DNA of 64,000 nt from Planctomycetota bacterium (GTDB lineage: Bacteria > Planctomycetota > Planctomycetia > Planctomycetales > Planctomycetaceae): assembly GCA_022600195.1 (NCBI GenBank), contig JAHZKX010000059.1:1-64000 (forward strand). Direction: 5' to 3'. The notes under the pieces were generated by a model. That model was not told the DNA's origin. It did no database searches and saw only the letters and a list, made by a program, of their open reading frames with translations. Shown piece after piece: positions 9,564 through 19,017 of this stretch (position 1 is the first letter of the stretch; every line of letters starts with the position of its first letter). The position numbers and the translations under genes are program-made.

Positions 9564-9965
9564 GTTTTTGTGCGAATGAGGGTTACATCAAGATCTCTTC
9601 GATATCAATCTGGGCAACATCCAGACGGATCCATTCTGGCTTCATCCTATCACAGCATCAAGAAAGGTACTCTCATCGACTGCAAAAAAGCAGCCAGGCT
9701 TGTCAAAGTAATTGATGAACACGTTTAAAGGATGACGCAGATTCTCTGATTGTTCCAGACAGATCAGAAACAGATATGCCATGAGTTGTTAAAGTGGGGA
9801 GCCTGGGGGGAAGGCGTGTTTTCGGGGGTATGTTTTGATTGTCCGATTATGCGGAATATTCTGGAAGTACCGATAATTCGCTTTGTGAGCACATGCTCTG
9901 GTGCCGATGAATTGAGAGAGTGTATAGCATTAATGTCAATGGTCCAAACTGACCAAGGTATACCG
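9564..9965. other. Divergent intergenic region, GAF-HlyD / TolC
   Basis: About 400 bases that should carry both divergent promoters. The TolC frame stays open across the right half (from 9750), but codons before 9966 show no signal peptide or ribosome binding site. Two short hairpins are visible: GAGCA-CA-TGCTC around 9886-9900, and TGGTC/GACCA at 9940-9955. Confidence 0.4.
9940..9958 (+). promoter_or_regulatory. Small hairpin abutting the TolC ribosome binding site
   Basis: TGGTC (9940-9944) can pair with GACCA (9951-9955), and the last A is the first base of the AAGG Shine-Dalgarno sequence (9955-9958) that serves the ATG at 9966. The stem is only 5 bp, so an effect on translation is only a possibility. 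Confidence 0.25.
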
Positions 9966-12506
9966 ATGAATTGTTTCATAGCCCGAATCCTGCTTCTTTT
10001 AGCTGCAGTTTTAATCACGGGTCCCGGGTGCAGCCGCTTCCTGAAGACGACCGTCCAGGAAGAGTTTGTCGAAAATGAAGAACTCTATCAGAGTGCGCTG
10101 ACCGAGATTGAATACCCCAACGTAGAGGAAGTCGACGAAGGTGACACGGTAGGCACACAAGCTCCGGCGACGCTTTCCAGTTCGGCCAATCCAGAATATT
10201 GGGATTTGACTTTGGAACAGGCAGTCCAAATGGCACTGCAGCATTCGAAAGTTCTAGGTGATGTGGGAGGCGTTTCTTTAACAACACCTGCTGCACTGCA
10301 TACCAAATATGATGCTGCGATTACCGAGGCTGACCCTCGTTATGGTGTGGAAGGTGCTCTGAGTGCCTACGATACCACTCTTTCTGCCAGTACCTTTTTC
10401 GAGAAGAATGATAAGGCATTAAACAACGTCTTCTTTGGTGGTGGAACGCGTCTGCTGGAACAGGATGCCATGGTGATTCAGGCACAACTGACCAAGCGTG
10501 CGATGACGGGTACGGAGCTCACGCTTCGAGATTATATTGATTACGACGCTAACAATTCTCCCGGAAACCAGTTTCCACACGCTTATCAAAACAATATCGA
10601 AATGGAATTTCGTCATCCATTGTTAAGAGGAGGCGGAATTGATTTTAATCAATTGGCAGGTCCGAGTAACACACCTGGTCTGATCAATGGTGTGATTATT
10701 GCCCGTATCAATACAGATATCAGCCTGGGTGAATTTGAAATCGCTGTCCGGAATCTTGTCAGTGATGTCGAAAACGCCTATTGGGATCTCTACTTTGGTT
10801 ATCGGGATCTGGATGCGAAAATTATGGCTCGTGATTCTGCGTTAGAAACCTGGCGTAGAATTCATGCTTTGTACACAAACGGTCGCCGCGGCGGAGAAGC
10901 CGAAAAGGAAGCTCAGGCGCGTGAACAATATTTCCGCTACCAGGCGGAAGTGGAAAATGCATTAAGCGGTCGTCTTCTGAACGGTACACATACAGGCAAT
11001 GGTAGTCAGGGTGGTAGTTTCCAAAGTAATCACGGTGTGTATGTCGCAGAACGCAGACTGCGAATGCTCATGGGTACTTTGATCAACGATGGTCGATTGA
11101 TTCGACCCGCTGATGAACCTTCCCTGGCACGCGTTGAGTATGACTGGGAAGAAACATTAGTGGAATCGCTGGAGCGTCGTCCGGAAATCCGCCGACAACG
11201 CTGGCAAATTAAAAAACGGGAATTGGAACTGGATGCGAACAAAAACTTCCTGAAACCCGAACTGGATCTGATTGGCCGCTATCGTTGGCGTGGATTTGGA
11301 CGAAACTTCCTGGCAGAGGGGGGTGAAACGGGTCAATTTGATGGTGCATTGAATAATCTGGTTGATGGAAACTTAGCAGAATGGCAACTGGGGCTGGAGT
11401 TTTCAGTTCCATTGGGTAAAAGACAGGCGCATGCAGCCATGCGTCACGCAGAATTGCAACTGGCCCGTGCTCGCGCCATTCTGCACGAACAGGAACGGAC
11501 CATCGTGCAGAGTTTAAGTAATGCCATTTCCGACGTCGATCGCGCTTATGCGGTTTTGCAAACAAACTTTAATCGTCGACATGCGGCAAGACAGGAAGTC
11601 GCTGCGGTGCAGGCTGCCTATGAATCGGATAATGCCACTGTCGATCTGTTATTGGAATCACAACGTCGTCAGGCAGAAGCCGATGGCAGTTATTATCGAT
11701 CGCTGGTGGAATATTCTCTGGCAATCAAGAATGTCCAGTTTGAAAAAGGGTCTTTGCTTTCTTACAACAATATTTATCTGGCAGAAGGTGGCTGGCCTGA
11801 AAAAGCTTATATCGATGCCGCAGAACGGGATCGATTACGAGGTCGCGTGAGAACGATGGCACAGGCCCCCACTTACTCGGGCAATCTGGATCAGGGGGTA
11901 TATCCTCAATTACTGGTTCCCGGTGATACACCCGTTGATAATTCGAACCAGCCCGATCCTCAGCCAATGCCTGAAAACTTTGTACCTCCGGTTCCCGGCG
12001 TGACCAATGAAGCAGTGATGGCACCCGCTGAAGAGACGATTCAATCCATTGAATTCAACGAATTACCAGAACCGAAAAATCAGATTCAGAATCTGCAAGG
12101 GACAGAAGACACCCTGGATCCTCTACAGTTTGAATCGCTGCCTCTGATTCCTCCCGCACCTGTACCCGGTTTTGAGCCCGATTTGAATCAGGATTTGTTT
12201 GACACTACGAAATCGACAACAGAAGTGGCTCCCACGATTGACGCGCCGACTGACGCGCCATTACAGAGCTTTGATCAATCCGTGGAATTGCAGCAGGAAA
12301 GTGAGGCTCCGACCTTGAGGAGCGCTCAAGAGAAACAGATTCCGAAATTCCCTCTCAAAAAAGGTTCTGGAGAGCGGGACCTGTTCGAAGCGTACCAGAA
12401 TTCCGGTCCCCGCTGGCAGCCGGTTCCGATTCCAGAAACAAAAAGGCGTAATTTAAGGGACTTTTCCGATCAGGTGCAGCGTTTTCCCTTAAAAGAGGCT
12501 GAATAA
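9966..12506 (+). CDS. Lipoprotein TolC-family outer membrane factor
   Basis: About 846 residues. The ATG at 9966 is chosen because AAGG lies 7 nt upstream and the protein then begins with a lipoprotein signal (CFIARILLLLAAVLITGPGC, lipidated Cys after TGPG). Residues about 60-630 are an outer membrane efflux (OEP/TolC) region with long helices and repeated Arg/Glu-rich heptads (SDVENAYWDLYFGYRDLDAK; later ELQLARARAILHEQERTI). From about 640 to the end the protein is a Pro/Gln/Glu-rich low-complexity tail that normal TolC proteins lack. It faces the GAF-HlyD gene divergently, so both likely build one export channel. The substrate is unknown. Confidence 0.8.
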   Translation: MNCFIARILLLLAAVLITGPGCSRFLKTTVQEEFVENEELYQSALTEIEYPNVEEVDEGDTVGTQAPATLSSSANPEYWDLTLEQAVQMALQHSKVLGDVGGVSLTTPAALHTKYDAAITEADPRYGVEGALSAYDTTLSASTFFEKNDKALNNVFFGGGTRLLEQDAMVIQAQLTKRAMTGTELTLRDYIDYDANNSPGNQFPHAYQNNIEMEFRHPLLRGGGIDFNQLAGPSNTPGLINGVIIARINTDISLGEFEIAVRNLVSDVENAYWDLYFGYRDLDAKIMARDSALETWRRIHALYTNGRRGGEAEKEAQAREQYFRYQAEVENALSGRLLNGTHTGNGSQGGSFQSNHGVYVAERRLRMLMGTLINDGRLIRPADEPSLARVEYDWEETLVESLERRPEIRRQRWQIKKRELELDANKNFLKPELDLIGRYRWRGFGRNFLAEGGETGQFDGALNNLVDGNLAEWQLGLEFSVPLGKRQAHAAMRHAELQLARARAILHEQERTIVQSLSNAISDVDRAYAVLQTNFNRRHAARQEVAAVQAAYESDNATVDLLLESQRRQAEADGSYYRSLVEYSLAIKNVQFEKGSLLSYNNIYLAEGGWPEKAYIDAAERDRLRGRVRTMAQAPTYSGNLDQGVYPQLLVPGDTPVDNSNQPDPQPMPENFVPPVPGVTNEAVMAPAEETIQSIEFNELPEPKNQIQNLQGTEDTLDPLQFESLPLIPPAPVPGFEPDLNQDLFDTTKSTTEVAPTIDAPTDAPLQSFDQSVELQQESEAPTLRSAQEKQIPKFPLKKGSGERDLFEAYQNSGPRWQPVPIPETKRRNLRDFSDQVQRFPLKEAE

Positions 12507-12821
12507 GAACACTTTTCAGTCGTTCAAGCCTGGTTCAAACAAGAAAAACAGGGGCCTGCTCAAACAGCAGATTCAGGCAAACCTCAGATTTTCACGAAAA
12601 ATACTGTATCAGTGTTACTTGTCTCTCTTTCTGGATTGATATAACTTAAGCTGTATCAGTATAGTTTAGCCTGATTGATTTCTGGTCTGAGTTAAGAGGC
12701 ATCTCTTCTGAGATGTTCTTTTTTTTCATAGAGACTATAATGCTCAAGTGTGTCTTGTCCACAAGTTGTGTTTCATTCAAGACACGGAACCGATTTTTTT
12801 CATTCGAAGGAGAAACAAGCA
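12507..12821 (+). other. Intergenic/leader region before infC
   Basis: Contains no gene beyond a non-translated in-frame extension of infC. It holds a hairpin followed by a T-run (12700-12727) and the infC Shine-Dalgarno sequence at 12806-12812. Part of it is therefore likely the infC 5' leader. Confidence 0.45.
12700..12727 (+). terminator. Terminator or infC leader attenuator
   Basis: CATCTC (12700-12705) pairs with GAGATG (12710-12715) across TTCT, extendable by two G-T pairs, and is followed by TTCTTTTTTTT. It lies 190 nt after the TolC stop codon and about 80 nt before the infC ribosome binding site, so it could end the upstream message or act in the infC leader. Confidence 0.55.
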
Positions 12822-12824
12822 ATC
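12806..12824 (+). promoter_or_regulatory. Shine-Dalgarno and ATC start codon of infC
   Basis: GAAGGAG (12806-12812) is the only strong ribosome binding site in the region. Nine nucleotides later, in frame with IF-3, is ATC (12822-12824); no ATG, GTG or TTG lies at a workable distance. The next in-frame GTG codons (12750, 12768) lie upstream of the Shine-Dalgarno sequence and have none of their own. Confidence 0.7.
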
Positions 12825-13328
12825 GAAACAACGCAGAGACTTAATGACCAGATTCGGATTACTCCGGTACGGGTCATTGATCAGGATGGGGAACAATTAG
12901 GAGTGATTCCTACCGCGGAAGCTTTAAAGTTAGCAATGGATGCAAGTCTGGATCTGGTTGAAGTTGCATCAGATGCAAAACCCCCTGTCTGCCGGATTAT
13001 GGATTACGGGAAGCTGAAGTACGAGCGTAAAAAAAAGACAAACAAAAATACCAAGCAGCATCAGGTACAATTAAAAGAGATTCGGATGCGTCCGAAAATC
13101 GGGAAGCATGACATTGAATTTAAGCTGAAAAGCGCCCGGAAATTTCTGGAACAGAAAGATAAGGTCAAATTCAACATCATGTTCCGTGGCCGTGAAAATG
13201 CTCACCATGAACTTGGTCGCACGATCCTTGGCGGAATCCAGGAGGAACTTTCCGAATTGGCAAAAGTCGAACAGGCTCCCACAATGGCCAGTGGACGAAA
13301 TATGATCATGGTCCTGGCTCCCAGATAA
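12822..13328 (+). CDS. infC: Translation initiation factor IF-3, probable ATC start
   Basis: IF-3 binds the 30S subunit, prevents premature 50S joining and proofreads the initiator tRNA and start codon. The protein has the N-domain motif [18 protein letters not shown], the linker [15 protein letters not shown] (near-identical across bacteria) and the C-domain [17 protein letters not shown]. Starting at ATC gives 168 residues, close to the usual length; opening at the GTG at 12750 would add 24 residues with no homology to IF-3. E. coli infC begins with AUU and is autoregulated because IF-3 rejects non-canonical starts; an ATC start here would fit the same logic. rpmI and rplT, common partners of infC, are not adjacent. 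Confidence 0.93.
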   Translation: METTQRLNDQIRITPVRVIDQDGEQLGVIPTAEALKLAMDASLDLVEVASDAKPPVCRIMDYGKLKYERKKKTNKNTKQHQVQLKEIRMRPKIGKHDIEFKLKSARKFLEQKDKVKFNIMFRGRENAHHELGRTILGGIQEELSELAKVEQAPTMASGRNMIMVLAPR

Positions 13329-13496
13329 TAACGGTCACCCATGATCTGAATCTGCCGGTCAGGAATTGATTGGAGAACTCTTCTCAACTTCAATGTCTGG
13401 CTTTGCGCGCGGGTCAAGCAGTCGCCATTTTGGTTCGATGGTTTTTGAAACGACTCAACTTCAGAAAGCCTGATCGTAGATCATGATTTTGATGAA

Positions 13497-14489
13497 TTAC
13501 AGTGGAACCCAGCCTCCGCTGCGGTCGCTTTCTACAATGGACTCAATGACTTTCATATTGGCAATGGCATCTGTCAGTGGTGTGGGAACGGGAGTGTCTT
13601 TGAGAATGGCCTGAGAAAACAGGTCTCCCTGAATCGTGTACTGGTTACAAACTTCCAGTGCCAGTTCTTCGAGTTCCGCGCCCTTTTGCAACCAGAGTTT
13701 ACAGGGACGATCAATGGGCGCGTTAAAAGGGATTTCGATTTCCAGTCTCCCTTCCGTGCCATGAATGTGGACCCTTTGATAAGGGTTGAGTTGGGTGGAG
13801 CAGGTAAATGTGGAAGTACCACTTCCAAAGTCCAGTGTGGCGGAACTTAAACGATCGGTGCCGAGCGTCGCATCATATTCTGCAATCCCGGACACGCGTT
13901 GGGGCTCGGCGTCAAAAATAAATCGTGAAAGTGAAATCGGATAACAGCCAATATCCATTAAGCCACCTCCTCCAATGTCGCGCTGGTTACGGATATTGTG
14001 AGGGTCATCATTAAAGTAGGAGAAAAAAGACTGGATGGTGCATAGTTTTCCAATCTCGCCTGCCTGTACTTTCTTTTTTACCAACTGCCATTGAGGGTGA
14101 TGGCGATACATGAATGCTTCCATCACCTTCAATTCAGGGTGTGCGCTGGCACAGTCAAGGAGTTGTTGACCTTCTGCAGAAGACAAGCCGATCGGTTTTT
14201 CGCAGAGAACATGTTTTCCGGCTTCAATGGCCTTGATTGACCAGGAAACATGCAAATGATTTGGAAGGGGATTGTAGACAGCGTCGATCTCAGGATCTGC
14301 CAGCAGTGCTTCATAGGACCCATAGGCACGAGGAATACCCAGTTCCGCAGCCACTCGTTCCGCCTGCTCCTGATTGCGTGAAGCGATCGCCGTGATATCG
14401 CAGAACTGCCCTTTCTGCATGGCAGGAATGACCTGTACGGTTCCAATTTTCGCTGTACTGAGAATGCCCCAGCAGATTTGATCGCTCAT
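13497..14489 (-). CDS. Gfo/Idh/MocA family oxidoreductase
   Basis: A 330-residue NAD(P)-dependent dehydrogenase of the Gfo/Idh/MocA family. The Rossmann N-terminus is visible (WGILSTAKIGTVQVIPAM) together with VYNPLPNHLH, the diagnostic CEKPIG motif at about 95-100, and the C-terminal beta-sheet domain with GGGGLMDIGCYPISLSRF. There is no signal peptide, so it is cytosolic. The family oxidises sugars and polyols or reduces trans-dihydrodiols; the substrate is not predictable here, but D-xylose dehydrogenase/dihydrodiol dehydrogenase-like members share this length. It stands alone, convergent with infC. Confidence 0.88.
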   Translation of the reverse strand: MSDQICWGILSTAKIGTVQVIPAMQKGQFCDITAIASRNQEQAERVAAELGIPRAYGSYEALLADPEIDAVYNPLPNHLHVSWSIKAIEAGKHVLCEKPIGLSSAEGQQLLDCASAHPELKVMEAFMYRHHPQWQLVKKKVQAGEIGKLCTIQSFFSYFNDDPHNIRNQRDIGGGGLMDIGCYPISLSRFIFDAEPQRVSGIAEYDATLGTDRLSSATLDFGSGTSTFTCSTQLNPYQRVHIHGTEGRLEIEIPFNAPIDRPCKLWLQKGAELEELALEVCNQYTIQGDLFSQAILKDTPVPTPLTDAIANMKVIESIVESDRSGGWVPL

Positions 14490-15150
14490 GATGATGCCCG
14501 TTCGATAAAGAAGGTTTCCAGAGAATGCAACCGGAAGCTACTCTCAGATCATGAATCAAAATGAGCTGGCTGTAAAGCGAAGCGGGTCGGGCTCAAACGA
14601 ATCTGATCCAGTGAAGGGCTGATCCAGCCAAACCGTTGAGAATCATGCTGGCACTCTGCTGATATGAGTGCCAGATGAAAGGGCAGCTGACACAAATTAA
14701 ATTGGATAGATATATCTGTTTTATGCTGGCTTAGGAATCTGGGGGAATTCAATCTGAAAAAATCTTGTGAACAGTTGAGGCTAAAACTTTTTCATTCGGG
14801 GAGAGTGAGGTTTCGTACAAAGTATTCATGGCTATATTAAAGGCAATCCATGTCGGGGAGGTGATTGCTTGAAGCACGCTGAAGTTTTCTGTTTTAGGTT
14901 TTTCAAAATATCCCCATTCTTGAGAATATTGAATCGCGCGCCTCCCGACTCCAAGAAACTTACTGTTAATGTTCTTGGGAAGGATTGCTTAGTTTTCTTG
15001 TTGCTTCTATCCTTCCTGTTGAATTGGGATTTCTTCTCTATCTCTAGGTAAAAAGTCATCTCTGGCCATCGGATGCCACATCAATTTCAGATGCAAATAC
15101 TGCATTGGTGATTTGATTTTGCGCGAAAGGTCTTATCAGGTATTATAAAA
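14490..15150. other. Intergenic region upstream of the respiratory operon
   Basis: About 660 bases between a - strand oxidoreductase gene and actA; it should carry the actA operon promoter. Short open frames exist on both strands but lack initiation signals and homology. An inverted repeat is visible, CCAAGAA (14951-14957) with TTCTTGG (14972-14978), and GCAATC/GATTGC flanks a GGGGAGG stretch near 14848-14868. I cannot assign a function to either. Confidence 0.4.
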
Positions 15151-15834
15151 ATGGATCGTTTTCTGTTTCCCAAATGGGTGAATACAATTGTTCCGGTACT
15201 GGGTGCGCTGGGCGCAATTGGCGCCTTGTACGTTGCTGGTATGGTTACTTTTGGGGCAAGTCCTGAAACAACTGACGTCGGCTATCAGCCTGAGCAACCG
15301 CTTCCATTCAGCCATGCATTGCATGCGGGCAAGCTGAAGCTGGATTGCCGTTATTGTCATAATACGGTCGAAGTTGCCGGGCATGCAGCGATTCCGCCGA
15401 CCTCTACCTGTTTGAACTGTCATAGTGGTGCTGATGCGAATGGCGTTGTCAATACGGTGTCCATTCACTCTACCAGTGCCAAGCTGGCTCCCATTCGTGA
15501 GAGTCAGGCAACGGGAAAATCGATGAAGTGGCGGCGGGTTCATGACTTGCCCGATTATGTTTACTTTAATCATAGTGCCCATGTTCGCCGTGGTGTGAGC
15601 TGTGTTTCCTGTCATGGTCGTGTGGACAAGATGGAAAAAGTGACTCAAGTGAAGCCGCTGAGTATGGGTTGGTGTCTGAAGTGCCATCGGGATCCTGAAC
15701 CTAATCTTCGTCCGCCGGAGTTTGTGACCAAGCTCGACTGGGTGGCTGAAGGAGACCCGCATGAGGTGGGTGAAAAGGTTAAGAAGGAATTGAATTTGAA
15801 TCCTTCTACAAATTGTTCTACGTGTCACCGCTAA
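15151..15834 (+). CDS. actA: Alternative complex III subunit ActA, pentaheme cytochrome c
   Basis: A 227-residue membrane-anchored cytochrome with an N-terminal hydrophobic segment (about 10-33) and five CxxCH heme motifs at residues 66-70, 87-91, 151-155, 175-179 and 222-226. This heme number and arrangement is that of ActA of alternative complex III (ACIII), a quinol:electron acceptor oxidoreductase replacing the bc1 complex. ActA collects electrons from ActB and passes them to the ActE cytochrome or the oxidase. It is the first gene of the respiratory cluster and its 3' end nearly touches actB. The last heme motif lies two residues from the C-terminus. Confidence 0.93.
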   Translation: MDRFLFPKWVNTIVPVLGALGAIGALYVAGMVTFGASPETTDVGYQPEQPLPFSHALHAGKLKLDCRYCHNTVEVAGHAAIPPTSTCLNCHSGADANGVVNTVSIHSTSAKLAPIRESQATGKSMKWRRVHDLPDYVYFNHSAHVRRGVSCVSCHGRVDKMEKVTQVKPLSMGWCLKCHRDPEPNLRPPEFVTKLDWVAEGDPHEVGEKVKKELNLNPSTNCSTCHR

Positions 15835-15845
15835 GGGGTTCGGTT

Positions 15846-18800
15846 GTGGATAAGAAGTATTGGCGAAGTTTGAATGAATTGCATTCCACGCCTGAGTTCG
15901 AAGAAATTTTGAATCGAGAGTTTTCAGCAGCGGCTTCCGAGTACCCTGAAGGTGTCTCGCGGCGTCGTTGGATGCAGTTAATGGGTGCGTCTGTGGCTCT
16001 GGCTGGGGTTTCAGGCTGCCGTTGGGAAGACGAAAAGATTTCTCCCAGTGTCTCGCGTCCTGAAGGTCTCATTCCCGGTATGCCTCAAAAGTTTGCCACG
16101 TTCATGGAACTGGGTGGAATGGCACAGGCTTTACTGGTGACCTCTTATGATGGTCGGCCCATTAAGGTAGAAGGCAACCCTGATTCTGCACAAGCTCATG
16201 GCGCCTCTTCTGTTTTTGCACAGTCAGAAACGCTGTCGTTGTACGATCCTGATCGAGCCGTGGGTGTTGTGGAACGCAAAGCAGGAACGCGTTATTCACG
16301 CGACTGGCAGGCGTTTGTCGAGTATGCGGATTCCATTTTAGGTCCCGCAAGGCAGGACGGTGGTGCCAAAGTACGGGTTCTTGCGGATGTGAGTTCTTCG
16401 GCTGCACGAAAAAATCTTCAGGAAAAATTTTCAGCACGGTATCCCAAGTCGCGCTGGTATGAGTATACCGCCGATTCGCGTGATAATGCTTACCAGGGAG
16501 CCAAGCTGGCATTCGGGGACGTAGTTCGTCCACACTTCGATTTGAGCAAAGCCAACATAGTAGTCTGTCTGGATGAAGATCTGCTCTCTGAGCATCCAGC
16601 TTCTTTATTGCATGCTCGAGACTGGGCCGCTCGCCGTGATCCTGCTGCAGGAGAAATGAACCGCCTGTATGCCGTCGAAAGCCGTTTTACAACGACCGGG
16701 CTCTCCGCCGATCATCGATTGCCTTCACGTTCCGTGGATATCGGTTTTTATCTGACGAAGCTGGAAGCACAGGTTCAAGCTCTCTTGTCTGGCAAAAAGG
16801 CTGAGGCTGCCGGCGATGATTATGCCAGCAAAGTTCTGGCGGCGATGGCCGACGATCTGGTGGCCAACAAGGGCGCCAGCTTGATCGCTATTGGAACTAG
16901 CCAGCCCGCTGAACTACACGCCCGCGTTCATAAATTAAATGAACTGTTGGGTAATGCCGGGAAAACAATTCGCTATTCGAAAGAGCCTCTGGCAACAGAT
17001 GTTTCTTCGGTCGAGGCGTTAAGAACGCTGGCTGGTGAAATGCAGGCCGGCTCTGTCGAGACTTTAATCATTCTCGGTGGAAATCCCGCTTACAACGCGC
17101 CCGGCGATATCGATTTCGTCTCCGCTTTATCCAGCGTGCCCAACGCGATACATCTAGGCGAATATGAGGATGAAACTTCGCTGTTGTGTCAATGGCACCT
17201 GCCCAAAACACATCCTTTTGAGCAATGGGGTGATTCCCGTGCTTACGATGGAACGCTTTGCGTGGCACAGCCTTTACTTGAGCCGTTGCACGATGGAAAA
17301 TCGGAAGTGGAATTACTGGCCATTTTAAATGGTGAAAAAAATCCCGTTGGGCTGGATCTGGTGAAAGAAGCTGTGAAAGGCTCTTTGGATTCAATGGCAG
17401 TGAATGCCTCCTGGCGTCGTCTGGTACATGATGGTGTTTTAAAGGGGAGTTCACTCGAAACCGTCTCGCCCAAAGTGAAGGCACTGCCTGCTGCAAAAAT
17501 CACCGAAGCTGCCAGTGAAGAGATGGAGCTGGTGTTTTATGCCAGCCCTCAGGTTTATGATGGCCGATTTGCGAACAGTGGCTGGTTGCAGGAAACCCCT
17601 GATAATTTGACAAAAATCACCTGGGATAACGCCGCTATCATTGCTCCCAAGACAGCGAAGGGTCTGGGGGTCGAATTCGGTTCTGTTGTGAAGTTGATCC
17701 TCGAAGGGAAATCAATTGAGCTGCCCGTTTATGTTCTTCCCGGTCAGGCTCCGAATTCCATCGCGGTCGCTTTAGGCTATGGTCGCACTGCAGCCGGTTT
17801 AGTAGGCGGAGATGTTGCCCGCGATGTGGCACCTGTTGGTGAAAACATTGCCGCACTGCAGTCCAAAGGGGCAATCAATTTTGCAGCCGGTCTGAAAGTC
17901 GAAAAAACTGGCAAAGAATACGAGTTGGCAGTGACTCAGGACCATCACAGCATTGACGCTGTTGGTGCGGGTGAAATTCAAGGACGCGTGGGTCAACTTG
18001 TGCGTGAAGGTGATCTCAGTGAGTACAAAAAAAATCCTGGTTTTGCCGAAGAACGAACGCATCATCCTGAATTGAAATCGTTATGGGATAAACCTTCCGA
18101 TGTAGAGCATTCCTATGAAGAGCTATCCTATGAAGGGCAAGCCTGGGGGATGTCTGTTGATTTGACAAAGTGTATCGGCTGCAATTCCTGTTCGATCGCT
18201 TGTCAGGCAGAAAATAATGTTCCAGTCGTAGGGCGGGAACAGGTCATTAACAGTCGTGAAATGCACTGGATCAGAGTCGACCGGTACTTTACCGGTGATG
18301 ATGTTGATAACCCCGGCGTTTCGATTCAGCCAATGTTTTGCCAGCAATGTGAGTTGGCTCCCTGTGAACAGGTTTGTCCCGTCGCGGCGACCGTACACAG
18401 CGATGAGGGGTTGAATGACATGGTTTACAACCGCTGTGTCGGAACCCGCTATTGTGCCAACAACTGCCCTTATAAAGTACGACGGTTCAACTACTTTAAC
18501 TTTAACAAAGTCTATGAAGATCCTAACCGGAAATTGCAGGCTTTGGTTCTGAATCCTGAAGTCACTGTGCGTCATCGCGGTGTGATGGAAAAATGTACTT
18601 ATTGTGTGCAGCGTATCAAAACTGTGCAAATTGAAGCGAAAAATGAGCAGCGTCCGATTGAAGATGGTGAAATTGTCACTGCCTGTCAGCAGGCATGCCC
18701 TGCAAAAGCGATTGAATTTGGTGATCTGGTGAATAAAAAGAGCATCGTTAGACAAAAACATGATGATCCCAGAGCTTATAAAGCGCTTTCAGAATTGAAT

Positions 18801-18935
18801 ATTAAACCGAGAACCGCTTACCTGGCCCGTATTTTGAATCCACATCCTTCGCTGGCCAAGCCGGCAACAGATGGGCATGGGCACGGTGAACAGCACGCTG
18901 ATGCGGAGCATAAGAAAAAAGCTGCTAAGCATTAG
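15846..18935 (+). CDS. actB: ACIII subunit ActB, iron-sulfur/molybdopterin-like protein
   Basis: About 1029 residues. I place the start at the GTG at 15846, seven nucleotides after AAGGGG, rather than at the upstream ATG inside actA. A Tat-like signal SRRRWMQLMGA (about 38-48) runs into a hydrophobic stretch ending in VSGC, so the protein may be exported and lipidated. The middle is the molybdopterin-oxidoreductase-like domain, known to lack cofactor in ACIII. The C-terminal ferredoxin part (about 775-960) has four cysteine clusters: CIGCNSCSIAC, CQQCELAPCEQVC, CVGTRYCANNC and CTYC...CQQAC, expected to hold three 4Fe-4S and one 3Fe-4S centre. The tail is His-rich (HGHGEQHADAEH). Confidence 0.92.
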   Translation: MDKKYWRSLNELHSTPEFEEILNREFSAAASEYPEGVSRRRWMQLMGASVALAGVSGCRWEDEKISPSVSRPEGLIPGMPQKFATFMELGGMAQALLVTSYDGRPIKVEGNPDSAQAHGASSVFAQSETLSLYDPDRAVGVVERKAGTRYSRDWQAFVEYADSILGPARQDGGAKVRVLADVSSSAARKNLQEKFSARYPKSRWYEYTADSRDNAYQGAKLAFGDVVRPHFDLSKANIVVCLDEDLLSEHPASLLHARDWAARRDPAAGEMNRLYAVESRFTTTGLSADHRLPSRSVDIGFYLTKLEAQVQALLSGKKAEAAGDDYASKVLAAMADDLVANKGASLIAIGTSQPAELHARVHKLNELLGNAGKTIRYSKEPLATDVSSVEALRTLAGEMQAGSVETLIILGGNPAYNAPGDIDFVSALSSVPNAIHLGEYEDETSLLCQWHLPKTHPFEQWGDSRAYDGTLCVAQPLLEPLHDGKSEVELLAILNGEKNPVGLDLVKEAVKGSLDSMAVNASWRRLVHDGVLKGSSLETVSPKVKALPAAKITEAASEEMELVFYASPQVYDGRFANSGWLQETPDNLTKITWDNAAIIAPKTAKGLGVEFGSVVKLILEGKSIELPVYVLPGQAPNSIAVALGYGRTAAGLVGGDVARDVAPVGENIAALQSKGAINFAAGLKVEKTGKEYELAVTQDHHSIDAVGAGEIQGRVGQLVREGDLSEYKKNPGFAEERTHHPELKSLWDKPSDVEHSYEELSYEGQAWGMSVDLTKCIGCNSCSIACQAENNVPVVGREQVINSREMHWIRVDRYFTGDDVDNPGVSIQPMFCQQCELAPCEQVCPVAATVHSDEGLNDMVYNRCVGTRYCANNCPYKVRRFNYFNFNKVYEDPNRKLQALVLNPEVTVRHRGVMEKCTYCVQRIKTVQIEAKNEQRPIEDGEIVTACQQACPAKAIEFGDLVNKKSIVRQKHDDPRAYKALSELNIKPRTAYLARILNPHPSLAKPATDGHGHGEQHADAEHKKKAAKH

Positions 18936-19017
18936 AAGTGAATGAGAGACACGATTTTTTTAGTGACGGTTGATTAACCAATCCTTTTGAATTTATAGAG
19001 CAAAGATATCAAAAGCT

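Noticed and set aside
12750-12821. N-terminal extension of IF-3 from a GTG
   Set aside because: It precedes the strong Shine-Dalgarno sequence, has none of its own and lacks similarity to IF-3.
14869-15051. Small 60-residue frame upstream of actA
   Set aside because: No initiation signal and a composition unlike the neighbouring proteins; a chance frame in a long intergenic region.
15136-15828. Long - strand frame of 230 residues opposite actA
   Set aside because: It is the shadow of a strongly supported pentaheme cytochrome; residues are His/Thr-rich as expected from antisense of such a gene.
18123-18761. Long - strand frame of 212 residues opposite the ferredoxin part of actB
   Set aside because: Antisense of conserved cysteine clusters; no independent evidence.
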